This document shows, one piece after another, positions 1 to 9,001 of a stretch of 54,714 nt of DNA. Source of the DNA: CAYVKM01 sp964452045 (GTDB taxonomy: Bacteria; Calditrichota; Calditrichia; RBG-13-44-9); assembly GCA_964452045.1 (NCBI GenBank), contig CAYVKM010000017.1, positions 1 through 54,714 on the forward strand. Direction: 5' to 3'. A program made the translations under genes and the position numbers. Numbering within the stretch: position 1 is the first letter of the stretch; each line of letters opens with the position of its first letter. Below the pieces are notes generated by a model. The model searched no databases. It saw only the letters and a list, made by a program, of their open reading frames with translations, and was not told the DNA's origin.

Positions 1-874
1 CCTCAGGTACAATTTCCAGGAAATTCTCTCCCACCGGATTACCATTTTTTTGCCATGTCGAGATCGCTGCCTTATTGGTTTGCAGAATTATTTTATTTGA
101 ATCCAATATAAAGAGCGAAAGAGGGCCATTATCTATGTACCTCTTAAATGATGAATCCACCTCAATTTGTTTTAAGGCAGATTTTTTAGTCAATTTTTCT
201 TTAAGCACGTCATAATATTTATTTTGGTAAATTACCACGGAGATGAGACCTAAAAGTAAGTTTACAAATGCAACTTCCTGAGGTTGAAATTCCTTTTCTC
301 TCCTTAATAAAAAACCTGTACCAATGTTTTTTCCCTGTACGGACAATGGAAACAGAATGGCTTTTGATAAACCTAATGACTTCCAGTTTAGTCTTTTCGG
401 ATCATCCAGATCTAAATTACTTATGGCAGAATTATTTTTCTCAAGGTAAGCTTTCAGAAAAGATAAGTCTGAATTCCGAATGAACTTTTGAATCCGTGCT
501 TTCTCCTCTTCTGGGTTTAATAGAATTGAGTATTCTCGATTTCCCTCAGTTAGTTTAACCAGAATAAATGCAAGGTCATATTTGATCTGCTGTGAGAGAA
601 TATCGAAAATCTTTGAACATACTTCTTCCGATTTACTACAATTGACAACTTGCCGATGGAAATCAATTAGTCTGGAATATTGGGTTAAATCTGTACTAAA
701 TTGTTCAAAGCCTTTGAAAAAATCATCAACATTCTCTTGAACATATTCTTTCAATTGAGAAAGCTCGGCACTAATTTCCTTTAATTCCTGGAAAACTTCA
801 GCATTTTTCTCAATTCTCTTAATCGAATTGATAATCTCTTCAATATTCTCTAATACATTTACCCGATTATTCAT
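1..874 (-). CDS. GAF/PAS sensor protein, C-terminus cut by window edge
   Basis: I translated this from the minus strand; 291 codons are open and the reading runs off the left edge. Residues 1-60 are a charged, coiled-coil-like helix. Residues about 65-215 have the pattern of a GAF domain, including a FILVKL strand and a hydrophobic core near 170-190. A helical linker follows, then from about 240 a PAS-like start (PLSLFILDSNKIILQTNKAA). No membrane segment is visible, so it is probably a cytoplasmic sensor. A histidine kinase or GGDEF output beyond the edge is likely but unseen. The ATG overlaps the end of the upstream HDOD gene by 8 bases (ATGAATAA), which implies translational coupling and a shared pathway. 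Confidence 0.75.
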   Translation of the reverse strand, partial: MNNRVNVLENIEEIINSIKRIEKNAEVFQELKEISAELSQLKEYVQENVDDFFKGFEQFSTDLTQYSRLIDFHRQVVNCSKSEEVCSKIFDILSQQIKYDLAFILVKLTEGNREYSILLNPEEEKARIQKFIRNSDLSFLKAYLEKNNSAISNLDLDDPKRLNWKSLGLSKAILFPLSVQGKNIGTGFLLRREKEFQPQEVAFVNLLLGLISVVIYQNKYYDVLKEKLTKKSALKQIEVDSSFKRYIDNGPLSLFILDSNKIILQTNKAAISTWQKNGNPVGENFLEIVPE

Positions 875-1742
875 CTTCCGTCCCAAGGAGCAAATTGATA
901 TACTTCTGCTCTTCTTTCATATCATACTGAATTAAATTTAATATATCATGAATCTCGTCATTGGAATATTGAATATTTTTTTCAAAATAATCATTCCATT
1001 TAGGAACTTCTTTTGAATGCTCCTTCAATTCTAACAGATGGGCTAAAATATTACTAAGATAAATTGCTTTTATAAATGAGGATCTAAAATCCTTTTGTGG
1101 AAAATTTTCCGGTGTGTGATGATACCGTACCATTAAAACTATATCTTCTGGCAGTTTATAATCTCGAAGTAAGGCTTCACCTATTTCAGAATGGTCATAA
1201 CCAAAAAACTTCTTTTCAAGTTGAATCAGTTTTATATCCTCCTGATTACTTTTTTCAATCAACAATAAATATTCATCACTAAACTCACGAACCAATACAA
1301 TCTTCCCAATATCATGCAATAGTCCGGCAGAGAACATAACCCCGGAATTACCATTTGTATGGATTTCCGATAGCCTCCTGATAGCCAATCCGGTAAGAAA
1401 GGCATGATTCCAGATTTTTACAATCTCAGGTTTGTACAAGTTTTTGGTTTTTGAATATATTGAGTAAAGCGCAACTGCTAAAACTATTTTTTGGAAAAGA
1501 CTTAAGCCAAGAATGACCATAGCTTCATCGATGGTACTTACCCTGTTTGAATGATTGAAATAAGCTGAATTTACAATTTTCATTATCTGACCCGATAAAA
1601 CATAATCGCAAGAGACGAGTTTAATCAATTCTGGGACAGAAATTGATCTTTTGATACTCCCCCGGATAATCACATCAACTATCGGACGAATTGTCGGAAT
1701 CTCCCGGTTCTTCTTTATCAAACTATTTAAATTTTCAATCAT
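867..1742 (-). CDS. HDOD domain signalling protein
   Basis: The protein has 291 aa, almost all of it an HDOD domain: an N-terminal helical part (S-x-P-E-L-I-K-L-V-S-x-D, I-V-N-S-A-Y-F) leads into an HD-like core with HDIGK at 143-147. Many HDOD proteins have lost metal ligands. This one keeps His113, His143-Asp144, a later DHSEIG and a YHH, so a working phosphohydrolase centre cannot be excluded. HDOD proteins usually act as output or adaptor modules in two-component and cyclic-nucleotide signalling. Its end overlaps the start of the GAF/PAS sensor by 8 bases. It lies 253 bases downstream of the NtrC-type regulator on the same strand. Confidence 0.85.
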   Translation of the reverse strand: MIENLNSLIKKNREIPTIRPIVDVIIRGSIKRSISVPELIKLVSCDYVLSGQIMKIVNSAYFNHSNRVSTIDEAMVILGLSLFQKIVLAVALYSIYSKTKNLYKPEIVKIWNHAFLTGLAIRRLSEIHTNGNSGVMFSAGLLHDIGKIVLVREFSDEYLLLIEKSNQEDIKLIQLEKKFFGYDHSEIGEALLRDYKLPEDIVLMVRYHHTPENFPQKDFRSSFIKAIYLSNILAHLLELKEHSKEVPKWNDYFEKNIQYSNDEIHDILNLIQYDMKEEQKYINLLLGTEDE

Positions 1743-1891
1743 GAACTCTCGGTTTTAAGTTACAAAATGAAATATCCCTTTTGATTTCGATTTAAAATCT
1801 ACTTCTTTCCCATTGATTTACTGTTTTCCACTTTCTAAACCTAATTATTCCATTTATCCAAAATTGATGCAAAAATTTTCTTCCATCCATT

Positions 1892-1913
1892 TAGAAAACT
1901 TCAAAGTTTTCTA
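1892..1913. terminator. Perfect inverted repeat, possible weak terminator
   Basis: A 10-base perfect inverted repeat (TAGAAAACTT / AAGTTTTCTA) separated by 2 bases lies between the NtrC-type regulator and the HDOD gene. As RNA it would fold with an 8-bp stem and 6-nt loop. No clean U-run follows on the minus strand, so it may be a weak terminator or an operator rather than a classical intrinsic terminator. Confidence 0.35.
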
Positions 1914-1995
1914 GGTTTCATTTTTCAATTTTTGCTTTGCTATGGTATAAGATTTAAAGAGATCGATAAGTATAAATCAGGATAAAAAAACAATA

Positions 1996-3372
1996 CTACA
2001 AATTGTATTTTTGCACTTTATTTCTCAGTGTCCTTAACGAAAATCCCAACTTTTTAGCAGCATGGGTTTTATTCCCCTTGGCTTCAATAAGGGCCTGCCG
2101 GATTATTTCCCGCTCGCAGACGTCCAACTGATCCCGAAAACCAAGGTCTTTTTTTTCCTTTATCACTTTTACCAGAGGTGATTCTGGTGAAGCGGAAAGT
2201 TTTGACTGCAAATAATTTGGCAGATCTGATACCTGAAGATAATCCCCTTCCGCCATTACAATGGCATTTTCCAGGGCATTTTCCAGTTCTCGTACGTTTC
2301 CTGGCCAATGAAAAGAGATCAATAAATCCCGGGCCTCCGGGTTAATTCCTCTGATATCTCTTTTGTTTTTTTCAGCATAAACTTTTACAAAATGATCGAT
2401 CAGCGGCCCGATATCCTCCGGTCGCTCCCGTAAAGGTGGAATAAAGATTGGGATCACATTCAGACGGTAATATAAATCTTCTCTAAATCTGCCATCTTCC
2501 ATTGCTTTTTCCAGATCTTTATTTGTAGCGGCAATTAATCTGACATCCACTTCGATATTTTCGATGCCCCCCACATGGGTAAACGAATCATCCTGCAGAA
2601 CCCTTAACAATTTTGCCTGCACTCCTAATGGCAACTCCCCAATTTCGTCAAGGAAAAGCGACCCCATGTGAGCTATCTCAAATTTACCTTTCTTCGATTT
2701 ATATGCTCCAGTGAAGGCACCCTTCTCATGTCCAAAGAGTTCACTCTCCAATAATGTTTCAGGAATTGACGCACAATTAATTTCGACCAATGCCTTTTCC
2801 GACCGTGGACTTTGATAGTGAATGGCACGGGCAATTAACTCTTTACCTGTTCCACTTTCTCCTCGAATTAAAACCGTGGCATCTGTACTGGCAACTTTAA
2901 GAATTTTCCTAAAGACCTCCTGCATTTTACCGCTGACCCCGATGATGTTTTCAAAGCTGTATGTTTGCTGGAGCTTATCCCGGAGATCGATATTTTCAGA
3001 AATTAACTGCTGTTCTTTTAATGCACGCCGAATAACAATTAAAAGTTCATCGAGATCGATCGGTTTGGTCAAATAGTCGTAAATTCCCAGTTTCATTGCC
3101 TCAACCGCATTTTTTACTGAGCCAAAGGCGGTCATCATAACTATTTTTATTTCCGGATACTGATCCAGCACAATCCTCGATACTTCTAAACCATCCCGGT
3201 CCGGCAAGAGATAATCAATTAAAATAATATCAAAATTACTTTTCTTTACCTCCGCCAAGGCCTCGCGAGCATTCTTTGATTTGGTAACGGAAAACTTCTC
3301 CTGCTCTAAAATTTCAGCCAGACCTTCCAGCGTATTCAAATCGTCTTCGATTACCAATATTTTTTCATTCAT
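1996..3372 (-). CDS. Sigma-54-dependent NtrC-family response regulator
   Basis: The 458-aa protein has the full NtrC layout. The receiver domain is at 1-120 with acidic Asp10/Asp11, phospho-acceptor Asp53 and Lys103. The AAA+ domain has Walker A GESGTGKE at 171-178, the sigma-54 contact loop GAFTGA at 218-223 and Walker B LFLDEIGE. A C-terminal Fis-type helix-turn-helix follows (GNKTHAAKKLGFSLRTLRNK). It should activate RpoN promoters once phosphorylated by its partner. The kinase gene lies 50 bases upstream on the same strand. An AAGGAAATTAA ribosome site precedes the ATG. Its targets are unknown; a sigma-54-like promoter is present at 51712. Confidence 0.95.
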   Translation of the reverse strand: MNEKILVIEDDLNTLEGLAEILEQEKFSVTKSKNAREALAEVKKSNFDIILIDYLLPDRDGLEVSRIVLDQYPEIKIVMMTAFGSVKNAVEAMKLGIYDYLTKPIDLDELLIVIRRALKEQQLISENIDLRDKLQQTYSFENIIGVSGKMQEVFRKILKVASTDATVLIRGESGTGKELIARAIHYQSPRSEKALVEINCASIPETLLESELFGHEKGAFTGAYKSKKGKFEIAHMGSLFLDEIGELPLGVQAKLLRVLQDDSFTHVGGIENIEVDVRLIAATNKDLEKAMEDGRFREDLYYRLNVIPIFIPPLRERPEDIGPLIDHFVKVYAEKNKRDIRGINPEARDLLISFHWPGNVRELENALENAIVMAEGDYLQVSDLPNYLQSKLSASPESPLVKVIKEKKDLGFRDQLDVCEREIIRQALIEAKGNKTHAAKKLGFSLRTLRNKVQKYNL

Positions 3373-3422
3373 TTAATTTCCTTGAGCAGTTTATTTAACG
3401 ATATTATTCTTAAAAACAAAAA

Positions 3423-5234
3423 TCATACTTCCAGCGGAAGTTCAATATACACAGTGGTGCCTTTTTTTTCTTTGCTCTCTATTTTTATAGTACCCTTATG
3501 CCCTTCAATTATTTGCTTCGCAATTGCCAGTCCGAGACCAGTTCCGGTTTTCTTGGTGGTAAAATAAAATTCAAATATTTCATTTAATTTTTGTTTTGGA
3601 ATACCGTATCCGGTATCGGAAAAGGAAATTTGAATCCGTCGTGGTCTTTCAGTCCTCTCCCTCTTTGTCAATAGAGAAGTCTTTACGCTTAACTGGCCAC
3701 CATCCGGCATGGCATCAAATGCGTTTAAGATTATATTATGAAATACTTGTTTGAGTTGATTATAGTCAAACATTCCGTACAATGGCTCGTCAGAATATTG
3801 TCTAGTTACAACGATATCTATCGCTTTGGCCTGCCCCTCGAGCGTCATGATAACTTCCTCCAGAATTTGGTGAACATCAGAACGGATAAGGTTAAGTTCA
3901 GGTGGACGAGTGATTGCCAGGAAGTTAGTAACCAGACCATTTATTCTGCTAATTTCAGATGAAATAATATTTAAATATTTAATTTTCTTTTCGGGCGGAG
4001 ACTCCTGCTGAGTAATCAATCGTCTTAGAATTTGCATATTAATATTCATGGCATTCAGTGGATTACGTATTTCATGACTTACCAAAGAAGCAAACCGGCT
4101 CAGAGCGGCAAGTCGCTCCATTCTTCTTAATCTCTTTTGATTTCGATCCAAAGATTCTGCCATCTGATTAAATTCACTGGCGAGTACCGCCAGTTCATCC
4201 TGCCGTTGAATCTGAATCCGATGATCGAGATCTCCTTCACCATATTTTCGAACACCCTTTACTAGTATTTCCAGCGGATTGGTGATTCGTTTAACCGTGG
4301 TCACCGCTAGAACCAGGGCTAACAAGGTAGTAAAAATCACAATAATGGACACCCTATTCCGCATTTTACGGGCCAGGTCATAAGCCTCGTCTACTGATTG
4401 TTGAACCACAATACCCCAGGATAACTCCTTAATTGGTGCATAAGCGGCAATTATCTCATTAGTGCCATTTTTGTAGAAGGTAATACCTTCGTTTCCTTTT
4501 AAAATTTCCGGATAAAAGGCATAATCTTTATAGGACTCTTTATTTAACACGCGCTCCTTTTCACGATGGGCGATAACACTGCCATCTGAGCTGATGAGAA
4601 ATGCATTCCCTGTCTTGCCTAAAGTAATTTTATCAACTTTGTCCCATATTGCCTTTAGATCAATCTCACAGGCCAAAACGCCTTCGACCGTATTATATTT
4701 TCGAATAGGAAGAGCAATCTGCATCACCGGAAATCGGGAGGGAGATAAATAGACCTGGGAAAAATATGTTCTTCCGGATCTGGTCTCCGAAAAGACAGGA
4801 GAGTTACTGTAGTCATTTAATTCCTCACCAAAACTGGTTGTTACAACCACTAATCCTGTCTGATCCAGGATAAATATTTTCTGAAATAAGGGATTTCCCG
4901 CCTTAACTTTATTAATCAATCTGCTTTGGGTAAACCTTTCCATCTCCAATATATCCCGGGTTTGGGCAATTGTGGTAAGAATGGTAAGTGGCTCTTTTAT
5001 AAATAAATTTATTTCTTTACTGGCACTTCTGGCAATTTCCATATTCCGATCATAAATATAAGACTCTACTGTATTTTGAGTGAGACTAATCAGAATAAAA
5101 CTGACAATGAGAATTGGTAAGACGCCGAGACCGACAAAATTCAGGATCATCCGGCGGTAAAGTTTTTGTGCCAGATAGCGCTTTAATATTCGCTTTAACA
5201 TTTTCCAGCGGGTGCCTATGTGCAAATATCTCAT
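3423..5234 (-). CDS. Membrane histidine kinase with periplasmic Cache-like sensor
   Basis: The 603-aa protein reads in order as: membrane segment about 29-52; periplasmic region about 55-285 with dCache-type features (DQTGLVVVTTSFGEELNDY, ISSDGSVIAHREKE); second membrane segment about 295-314; HAMP about 315-367; HisKA with phospho-acceptor His387 in SLVSHEIRNPLNAMN; and HATPase_c with N-box NIILNAFDAMPDGG, DTGYGIP and GTGLGLAIAKQI. It lies between an extracytoplasmic binding protein 10 bases upstream and an NtrC regulator 50 bases downstream, so the three probably form one signalling chain. The ATG at 5234 has a weak ribosome site; Met12 is an alternative start. Confidence 0.93.
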   Translation of the reverse strand: MRYLHIGTRWKMLKRILKRYLAQKLYRRMILNFVGLGVLPILIVSFILISLTQNTVESYIYDRNMEIARSASKEINLFIKEPLTILTTIAQTRDILEMERFTQSRLINKVKAGNPLFQKIFILDQTGLVVVTTSFGEELNDYSNSPVFSETRSGRTYFSQVYLSPSRFPVMQIALPIRKYNTVEGVLACEIDLKAIWDKVDKITLGKTGNAFLISSDGSVIAHREKERVLNKESYKDYAFYPEILKGNEGITFYKNGTNEIIAAYAPIKELSWGIVVQQSVDEAYDLARKMRNRVSIIVIFTTLLALVLAVTTVKRITNPLEILVKGVRKYGEGDLDHRIQIQRQDELAVLASEFNQMAESLDRNQKRLRRMERLAALSRFASLVSHEIRNPLNAMNINMQILRRLITQQESPPEKKIKYLNIISSEISRINGLVTNFLAITRPPELNLIRSDVHQILEEVIMTLEGQAKAIDIVVTRQYSDEPLYGMFDYNQLKQVFHNIILNAFDAMPDGGQLSVKTSLLTKRERTERPRRIQISFSDTGYGIPKQKLNEIFEFYFTTKKTGTGLGLAIAKQIIEGHKGTIKIESKEKKGTTVYIELPLEV

Positions 5235-5244
5235 TCCAACACCC

Positions 5245-6894
5245 TTAATTGTACTTCTGTAAAGCTTTGGGTACGAACCAATTTTCGAACGGTGCTAAAC
5301 GATAATAGTATATTTTATCACTGCTAAATGGGGAACGGAAATTCTGAAAACGGTTCTTTACCGCATAAAGTATTTTATCATCAAAGTAAAGAAACACAGC
5401 TGGTGAATCCTGATGCAAAAATATTTGGAATCGCTGAATGATCTGATTTTGTAAATCACGGTTCGCATTCACCCGTTTAAAAATATTCTCAAGGGTGGGA
5501 TTATAGTAATTCACCTGATTGTTTTCATTTTTTAATATGCTATAATAAAATTTCTTCACCACCTCGTAAAGATCCTGATCATAATAGGAATAGCTCAATA
5601 AAATGGCATCAAATTGATTTTCGTGAAATAATGCTTCTTTATTATTAAGTGAAACGGGCTTCGGGACAACATTTATCCCCAATTCACCAAGATGTATCTT
5701 TATCGTACGGGCAATACTTTCCTCAAGGTGTGAGTTTTCCTCGAAGATCAAATCGAATTGCAGCTCTTTTCCGGATTTCTCCAGCAGCCCCTTGGTCTTA
5801 TTCAATTCCCAACCATTTTTTTGCAGCAATTCCAGGCTTTGTATAGGATTATAATTTTCCCTGAATAACTCTTTATAAAATAGTGAATTTGTATAATCAA
5901 TCAGAGAATAAGCAATGTGGCCGTTTTTGCTGACCAAACGTTCAACAATTTCAGACTGATTAATTGCCCACTTCAGCGCCAGACGGACTTTACTGTCATT
6001 GAACGGAAAACTATTTACATTAAATAACAAGAAGTATATTTTTTTTTCCGGCCGGATCGCCTGAAAAATCCTTATTTTATTCTCCAAGATTGTACTTAGG
6101 CGGTTTGCAGTGATCAGATCCTGAATTTCTATCAGGTCCAGTTCATCCTTGATAAAACTATCCAGCATACGTTGCTCGTCCGGAAAAAATTTATAGACAA
6201 TATGATTAAGAAAAGGAGATCCAAAGACATAATTTCTGTGGGCCCCAAGTACAATTTGGTTTTCCTCAAACCGCTCCAGACGGAATGGACCATAACCCAT
6301 AGGTCGAATCTGAGCAAAAGCTTGATAGCCCTGACTCTCGACATCAGCATAGTACCGTCGTGAGAGAATCGGAATATCAGATAATTTTTCTGCAAAAAAA
6401 TTATCTTTTTGCTTCAGCAAGAACGTGACTTCCAAATCTCCGCTCGTCCCTATAGAGCTAATATTGGAATAATCCAAATCTCTGCTAAGGACGAATCCCC
6501 CCATCTTCTTTAATATATCGAATGTATATTTAACATCATCATTTCTGAGTGGTATACCATTCTGGAAAAAGATATTTCTTTTCAAATCGTAGGACCAGTC
6601 AATGCCCTGTGAATCGGAGTTTCTTGGAAATATATAGCGATCCACCAGATTATCCGTTTGGCCGAAGCGATCAGCTCGTTGGATCAAACCTGTCCCAAAA
6701 ATCAACCTGATTAACTGGCCTTCGGTGGTGGTTCTTATCTGAAAGGGATTTAGTACGGAAGGGGTATTTCCAACCACCCCAACAATTAACTGGTCGCCAA
6801 AAGCTTCAGGTGGTCTTACGTTGGCCTGGGAAAATAAATGCGGAGTATAATATGAAACCAGAAATAGTATTACAAAAAAACATCTGAAACGCAA
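5245..6894 (-). CDS. Periplasmic peptide/nickel-type solute-binding protein (SBP_bac_5)
   Basis: The 549-aa protein has a cleavable signal peptide (hydrophobic FFVILFLVSYYTPHLFSQA, no lipobox Cys) and then the family 5 binding-protein fold, including the L-I-V-G-V-V-G-N-T-P-S-V-L-N-P start, the W-S-Y-D-L-K-R-N-I-F-F-Q-N-G-I-P segment and V-R-L-A-L-K-W-A-I-N. It would bind peptides or similar ligands in the periplasm. No ABC permease or ATPase gene is adjacent; the next gene, 10 bases on, is a histidine kinase. A sensory co-receptor role is therefore plausible. The start is TTG, chosen because AGAGGA lies 8 bases upstream. Confidence 0.88.
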   Translation of the reverse strand: MRFRCFFVILFLVSYYTPHLFSQANVRPPEAFGDQLIVGVVGNTPSVLNPFQIRTTTEGQLIRLIFGTGLIQRADRFGQTDNLVDRYIFPRNSDSQGIDWSYDLKRNIFFQNGIPLRNDDVKYTFDILKKMGGFVLSRDLDYSNISSIGTSGDLEVTFLLKQKDNFFAEKLSDIPILSRRYYADVESQGYQAFAQIRPMGYGPFRLERFEENQIVLGAHRNYVFGSPFLNHIVYKFFPDEQRMLDSFIKDELDLIEIQDLITANRLSTILENKIRIFQAIRPEKKIYFLLFNVNSFPFNDSKVRLALKWAINQSEIVERLVSKNGHIAYSLIDYTNSLFYKELFRENYNPIQSLELLQKNGWELNKTKGLLEKSGKELQFDLIFEENSHLEESIARTIKIHLGELGINVVPKPVSLNNKEALFHENQFDAILLSYSYYDQDLYEVVKKFYYSILKNENNQVNYYNPTLENIFKRVNANRDLQNQIIQRFQIFLHQDSPAVFLYFDDKILYAVKNRFQNFRSPFSSDKIYYYRLAPFENWFVPKALQKYN

Positions 6895-6919
6895 AGAGAA
6901 TTCCTCTCAAATAGGCTAA

Positions 6920-6948
6920 AGTATACAAAATATCTATTTTGAAATCAA
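6920..6948 (-). promoter_or_regulatory. Sigma-70-type promoter for SBP-kinase-NtrC unit
   Basis: On the minus strand TTGATT (-35) is followed by a 17-base spacer and TATACT (-10), about 25 bases before the TTG start of the binding-protein gene. Box sequences and spacing are close to the usual consensus. Confidence 0.6.
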
Positions 6949-7089
6949 ATTCTTAAAATTAACATAATTTATTAATAATTAATCTGTTGTTATGATGATT
7001 TTGTTTCAAATATTATAAATTCTTTAGTATCTTGCCACGACATTTGTTGAGCGATAATGGATAGCCCATTTTTCAGATTATGCTCCTCC

Positions 7090-7110
7090 AATGCTTTCAG
7101 AAAAAGCATT
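7090..7110. other. 8-bp hairpin between divergent promoters
   Basis: AATGCTTT and AAAGCATT form a perfect 8-bp stem with loop CAGAA. It is followed on the plus strand by a T-rich but broken tract. It could terminate a short transcript or be a protein site. Confidence 0.35.
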
Positions 7111-7211
7111 TAATTCATTTTCCTGAAATAGTAAAAACTAACCATTCATCCAACTGTTTAATAAATTTTTAAAAAAATAATGGGTTTGGTCATCTTTTCG
7201 GGTAGGGCTAC

Positions 7212-7240
7212 TTGATTTTAATCAAAAAAAATAATATATT
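7212..7240 (+). promoter_or_regulatory. Promoter of SpoIID gene with overlapping FNR/CRP-like palindrome
   Basis: TTGATT (-35, 7212-7217), a 17-base spacer and TATATT (-10, 7235-7240) precede the ATG at 7282. The -35 box is part of a perfect palindrome, TTGATTTTAATCAA (7212-7225), which matches the published FNR/CRP-family consensus TTGATnnnnATCAA. A factor bound there would be expected to repress rather than activate. AT-rich DNA can produce such palindromes by chance. Confidence 0.5.
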
Positions 7241-7281
7241 TGGCGGCTTATTTGTATTTGAACTAAAACGGATTATTAAGA

Positions 7282-8892
7282 ATGAGAGAAAACACAAAGG
7301 ATATCAACTTAAACTCATTGAATGGTGAGCCTGTTGTAAGAATTGGTGTCATTGACAATCAGGAATTTATTGATTTTCACGTTTTTGGAGAATTTTCAGT
7401 AGTAGATGCTGAAAACAATACCATTATTCCTTCACTAAAATCTGATATGAAATGGCGGGTAAAAATCCAGGAAAGTAAAGCTGGGAGCGAACGCTTTCAT
7501 TTAATCCTCTATGAGTCTTTTCATAAAGATAGAATTGAAGAGAAACTTAAATTAGCACAGCAATTAGATCCTGAGGTTCAGATTGAGATTCTTGGCGGTA
7601 ATATTTTTCTGGAAAGTAAAAAAATAAATAACAATACCAAATATGTTCTGGTTTCCGGAAATTACCGGACCGAATCAGATGCCCGGAAGGATTTAAACCG
7701 GTTTAAACCCGAATTCAATCCGACAATAATTAAAGAAACAGTAAGACAACCCCGAGGCATACTGGAATTTTTTGATGCAGAATATGAAAACGCCGGTGAG
7801 GTAAAAAATTCATTTAAAATAATTCCCTCGAATGTCGCCACAAAAACAAGATTATACAATATCAAGAGCTACGACGAGGTTCTTCAAAAGGAACATTCCG
7901 AGGACCGGATTTATAACAGCTCGCTGGAATTCAGACTGGATAACAAGGGACGATTAATGGTGATCAGTGAGATTCCACTTGAATCTTATTTAAAAAGAGT
8001 CATTTATTCGGAAATCGGAACCGAATTACCGGTAGAATTTAGCAAAAGTCTGGCAATTGTCTGCCGAAGCGAAGTTTTGGCGAGAATTGAACATAAGCAT
8101 CTCGGAGATCCATTTGATATGTGCGATTGGGGACACTGTCTTCGATATTACGGGAAGGAATTCGAAGATAAAAATATTGAAACCGCAGTTGAAGAAACTC
8201 GGGGACAAGTCATTTATGCAGGTAAATCCATTTGTGATGCTTATTTCAATTTGATTTGTGGTGGTCATACGGAAGACGTCACCGGAGTCTGGGAAATTGA
8301 TGAAGCACCTCAATTCCATGGAAAATATGACTGGAAAGAGGAGAATAAAAATTTCAAATCTCTGAAAAAAGAGGAGAATGTCCGTAAATGGATTATGGCC
8401 AGACCAGAAGCATGGTGTAATCTAAGAGGCAGAGAAACTCCACCGGCACTTGAACAATACAAAAAATATTTCCGTTGGGAAGTAGACTGTTCCAGACAGG
8501 ATCTGGAATATATCATCCGAAAGAAAACCGGAGAGGATATCGGAATTTTATTTGACATTGTGCCTATACGTCGTGGAAGCTCCGGGCGCCTGAAGGAGAT
8601 TGAATTGATCGGTAGTCTGAAAAATTATCGCATCCGAGGGGAATTGAATATCCGTGAATCATTGTCTCACGATTACCTGGAAAGTTCCTGTTTTCTGATT
8701 GAAAAAGAACTCGACGATATCGGTACACCAATCTCTTTCTCCCTGGTGGGCGCAGGTCAGGGCCATGGGGTGGGGATGTGTAAAACCGGTGCCGCTGTAA
8801 TGGCCCTCGAAGGCTATAAATGGCAGGAAATTCTCAAACATTACTTTGAGAATTGCGACATTAAATCGATCTACGAAATTTCCTTTAATTGA
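7282..8892 (+). CDS. SpoIID/LytB domain protein
   Basis: The 536-aa protein has the SpoIID/LytB fold in its C-terminal 320 residues. Conserved signs are LKRVIYSEIGTELP with the likely catalytic Glu244, SKSLAIVCRSEVLAR, FNLICGGHTEDVTGVW, and the terminal VGAGQGHGVGMCKTGA. In Bacillus SpoIID is a lytic transglycosylase acting on peptidoglycan; LytB relatives occur widely outside spore formers. The N-terminal 200 residues are less familiar and include a segment spanning a YVLSGNYRTESDARKDLN stretch that resembles a SPOR-like peptidoglycan-binding region. I see no signal peptide at the chosen start. It is followed by an intrinsic terminator. Confidence 0.85.
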   Translation: MRENTKDINLNSLNGEPVVRIGVIDNQEFIDFHVFGEFSVVDAENNTIIPSLKSDMKWRVKIQESKAGSERFHLILYESFHKDRIEEKLKLAQQLDPEVQIEILGGNIFLESKKINNNTKYVLVSGNYRTESDARKDLNRFKPEFNPTIIKETVRQPRGILEFFDAEYENAGEVKNSFKIIPSNVATKTRLYNIKSYDEVLQKEHSEDRIYNSSLEFRLDNKGRLMVISEIPLESYLKRVIYSEIGTELPVEFSKSLAIVCRSEVLARIEHKHLGDPFDMCDWGHCLRYYGKEFEDKNIETAVEETRGQVIYAGKSICDAYFNLICGGHTEDVTGVWEIDEAPQFHGKYDWKEENKNFKSLKKEENVRKWIMARPEAWCNLRGRETPPALEQYKKYFRWEVDCSRQDLEYIIRKKTGEDIGILFDIVPIRRGSSGRLKEIELIGSLKNYRIRGELNIRESLSHDYLESSCFLIEKELDDIGTPISFSLVGAGQGHGVGMCKTGAAVMALEGYKWQEILKHYFENCDIKSIYEISFN

Positions 8893-8917
8893 AAATTTAT
8901 TTTACATTATAAAACGG

Positions 8918-8941
8918 GGAATATTCATATTCCTTTTTTTT
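8918..8941 (+). terminator. Intrinsic terminator after SpoIID gene
   Basis: GGAATA / TATTCC form a 6-bp stem with loop TTCA, followed directly by a run of eight T. It lies 25 bases after the stop codon. Confidence 0.65.
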
Positions 8942-9001
8942 ATTTTCAAAAAACGAACTGGGATAAATTAACGTCTAAAAAAAATAAAATCAGGTTTAAT
9001 C

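Larger units (their letters stand above)
6895..7281. other. Divergent intergenic region (387 bases)
   Basis: This very AT-rich stretch separates the binding-protein operon (minus) from the SpoIID gene (plus). It holds one good sigma-70-type promoter for each direction and a terminator-like hairpin at 7090-7110, all listed separately. I see no convincing ORF or RNA gene in the remainder. Confidence 0.7.

Noticed and set aside
7241..7256. Second sigma-54-like box (TGGCGGCTTATTTGTA) before the SpoIID gene
   Set aside because: It lacks the CAC and the TTGC, and a good sigma-70 promoter overlaps the same place.
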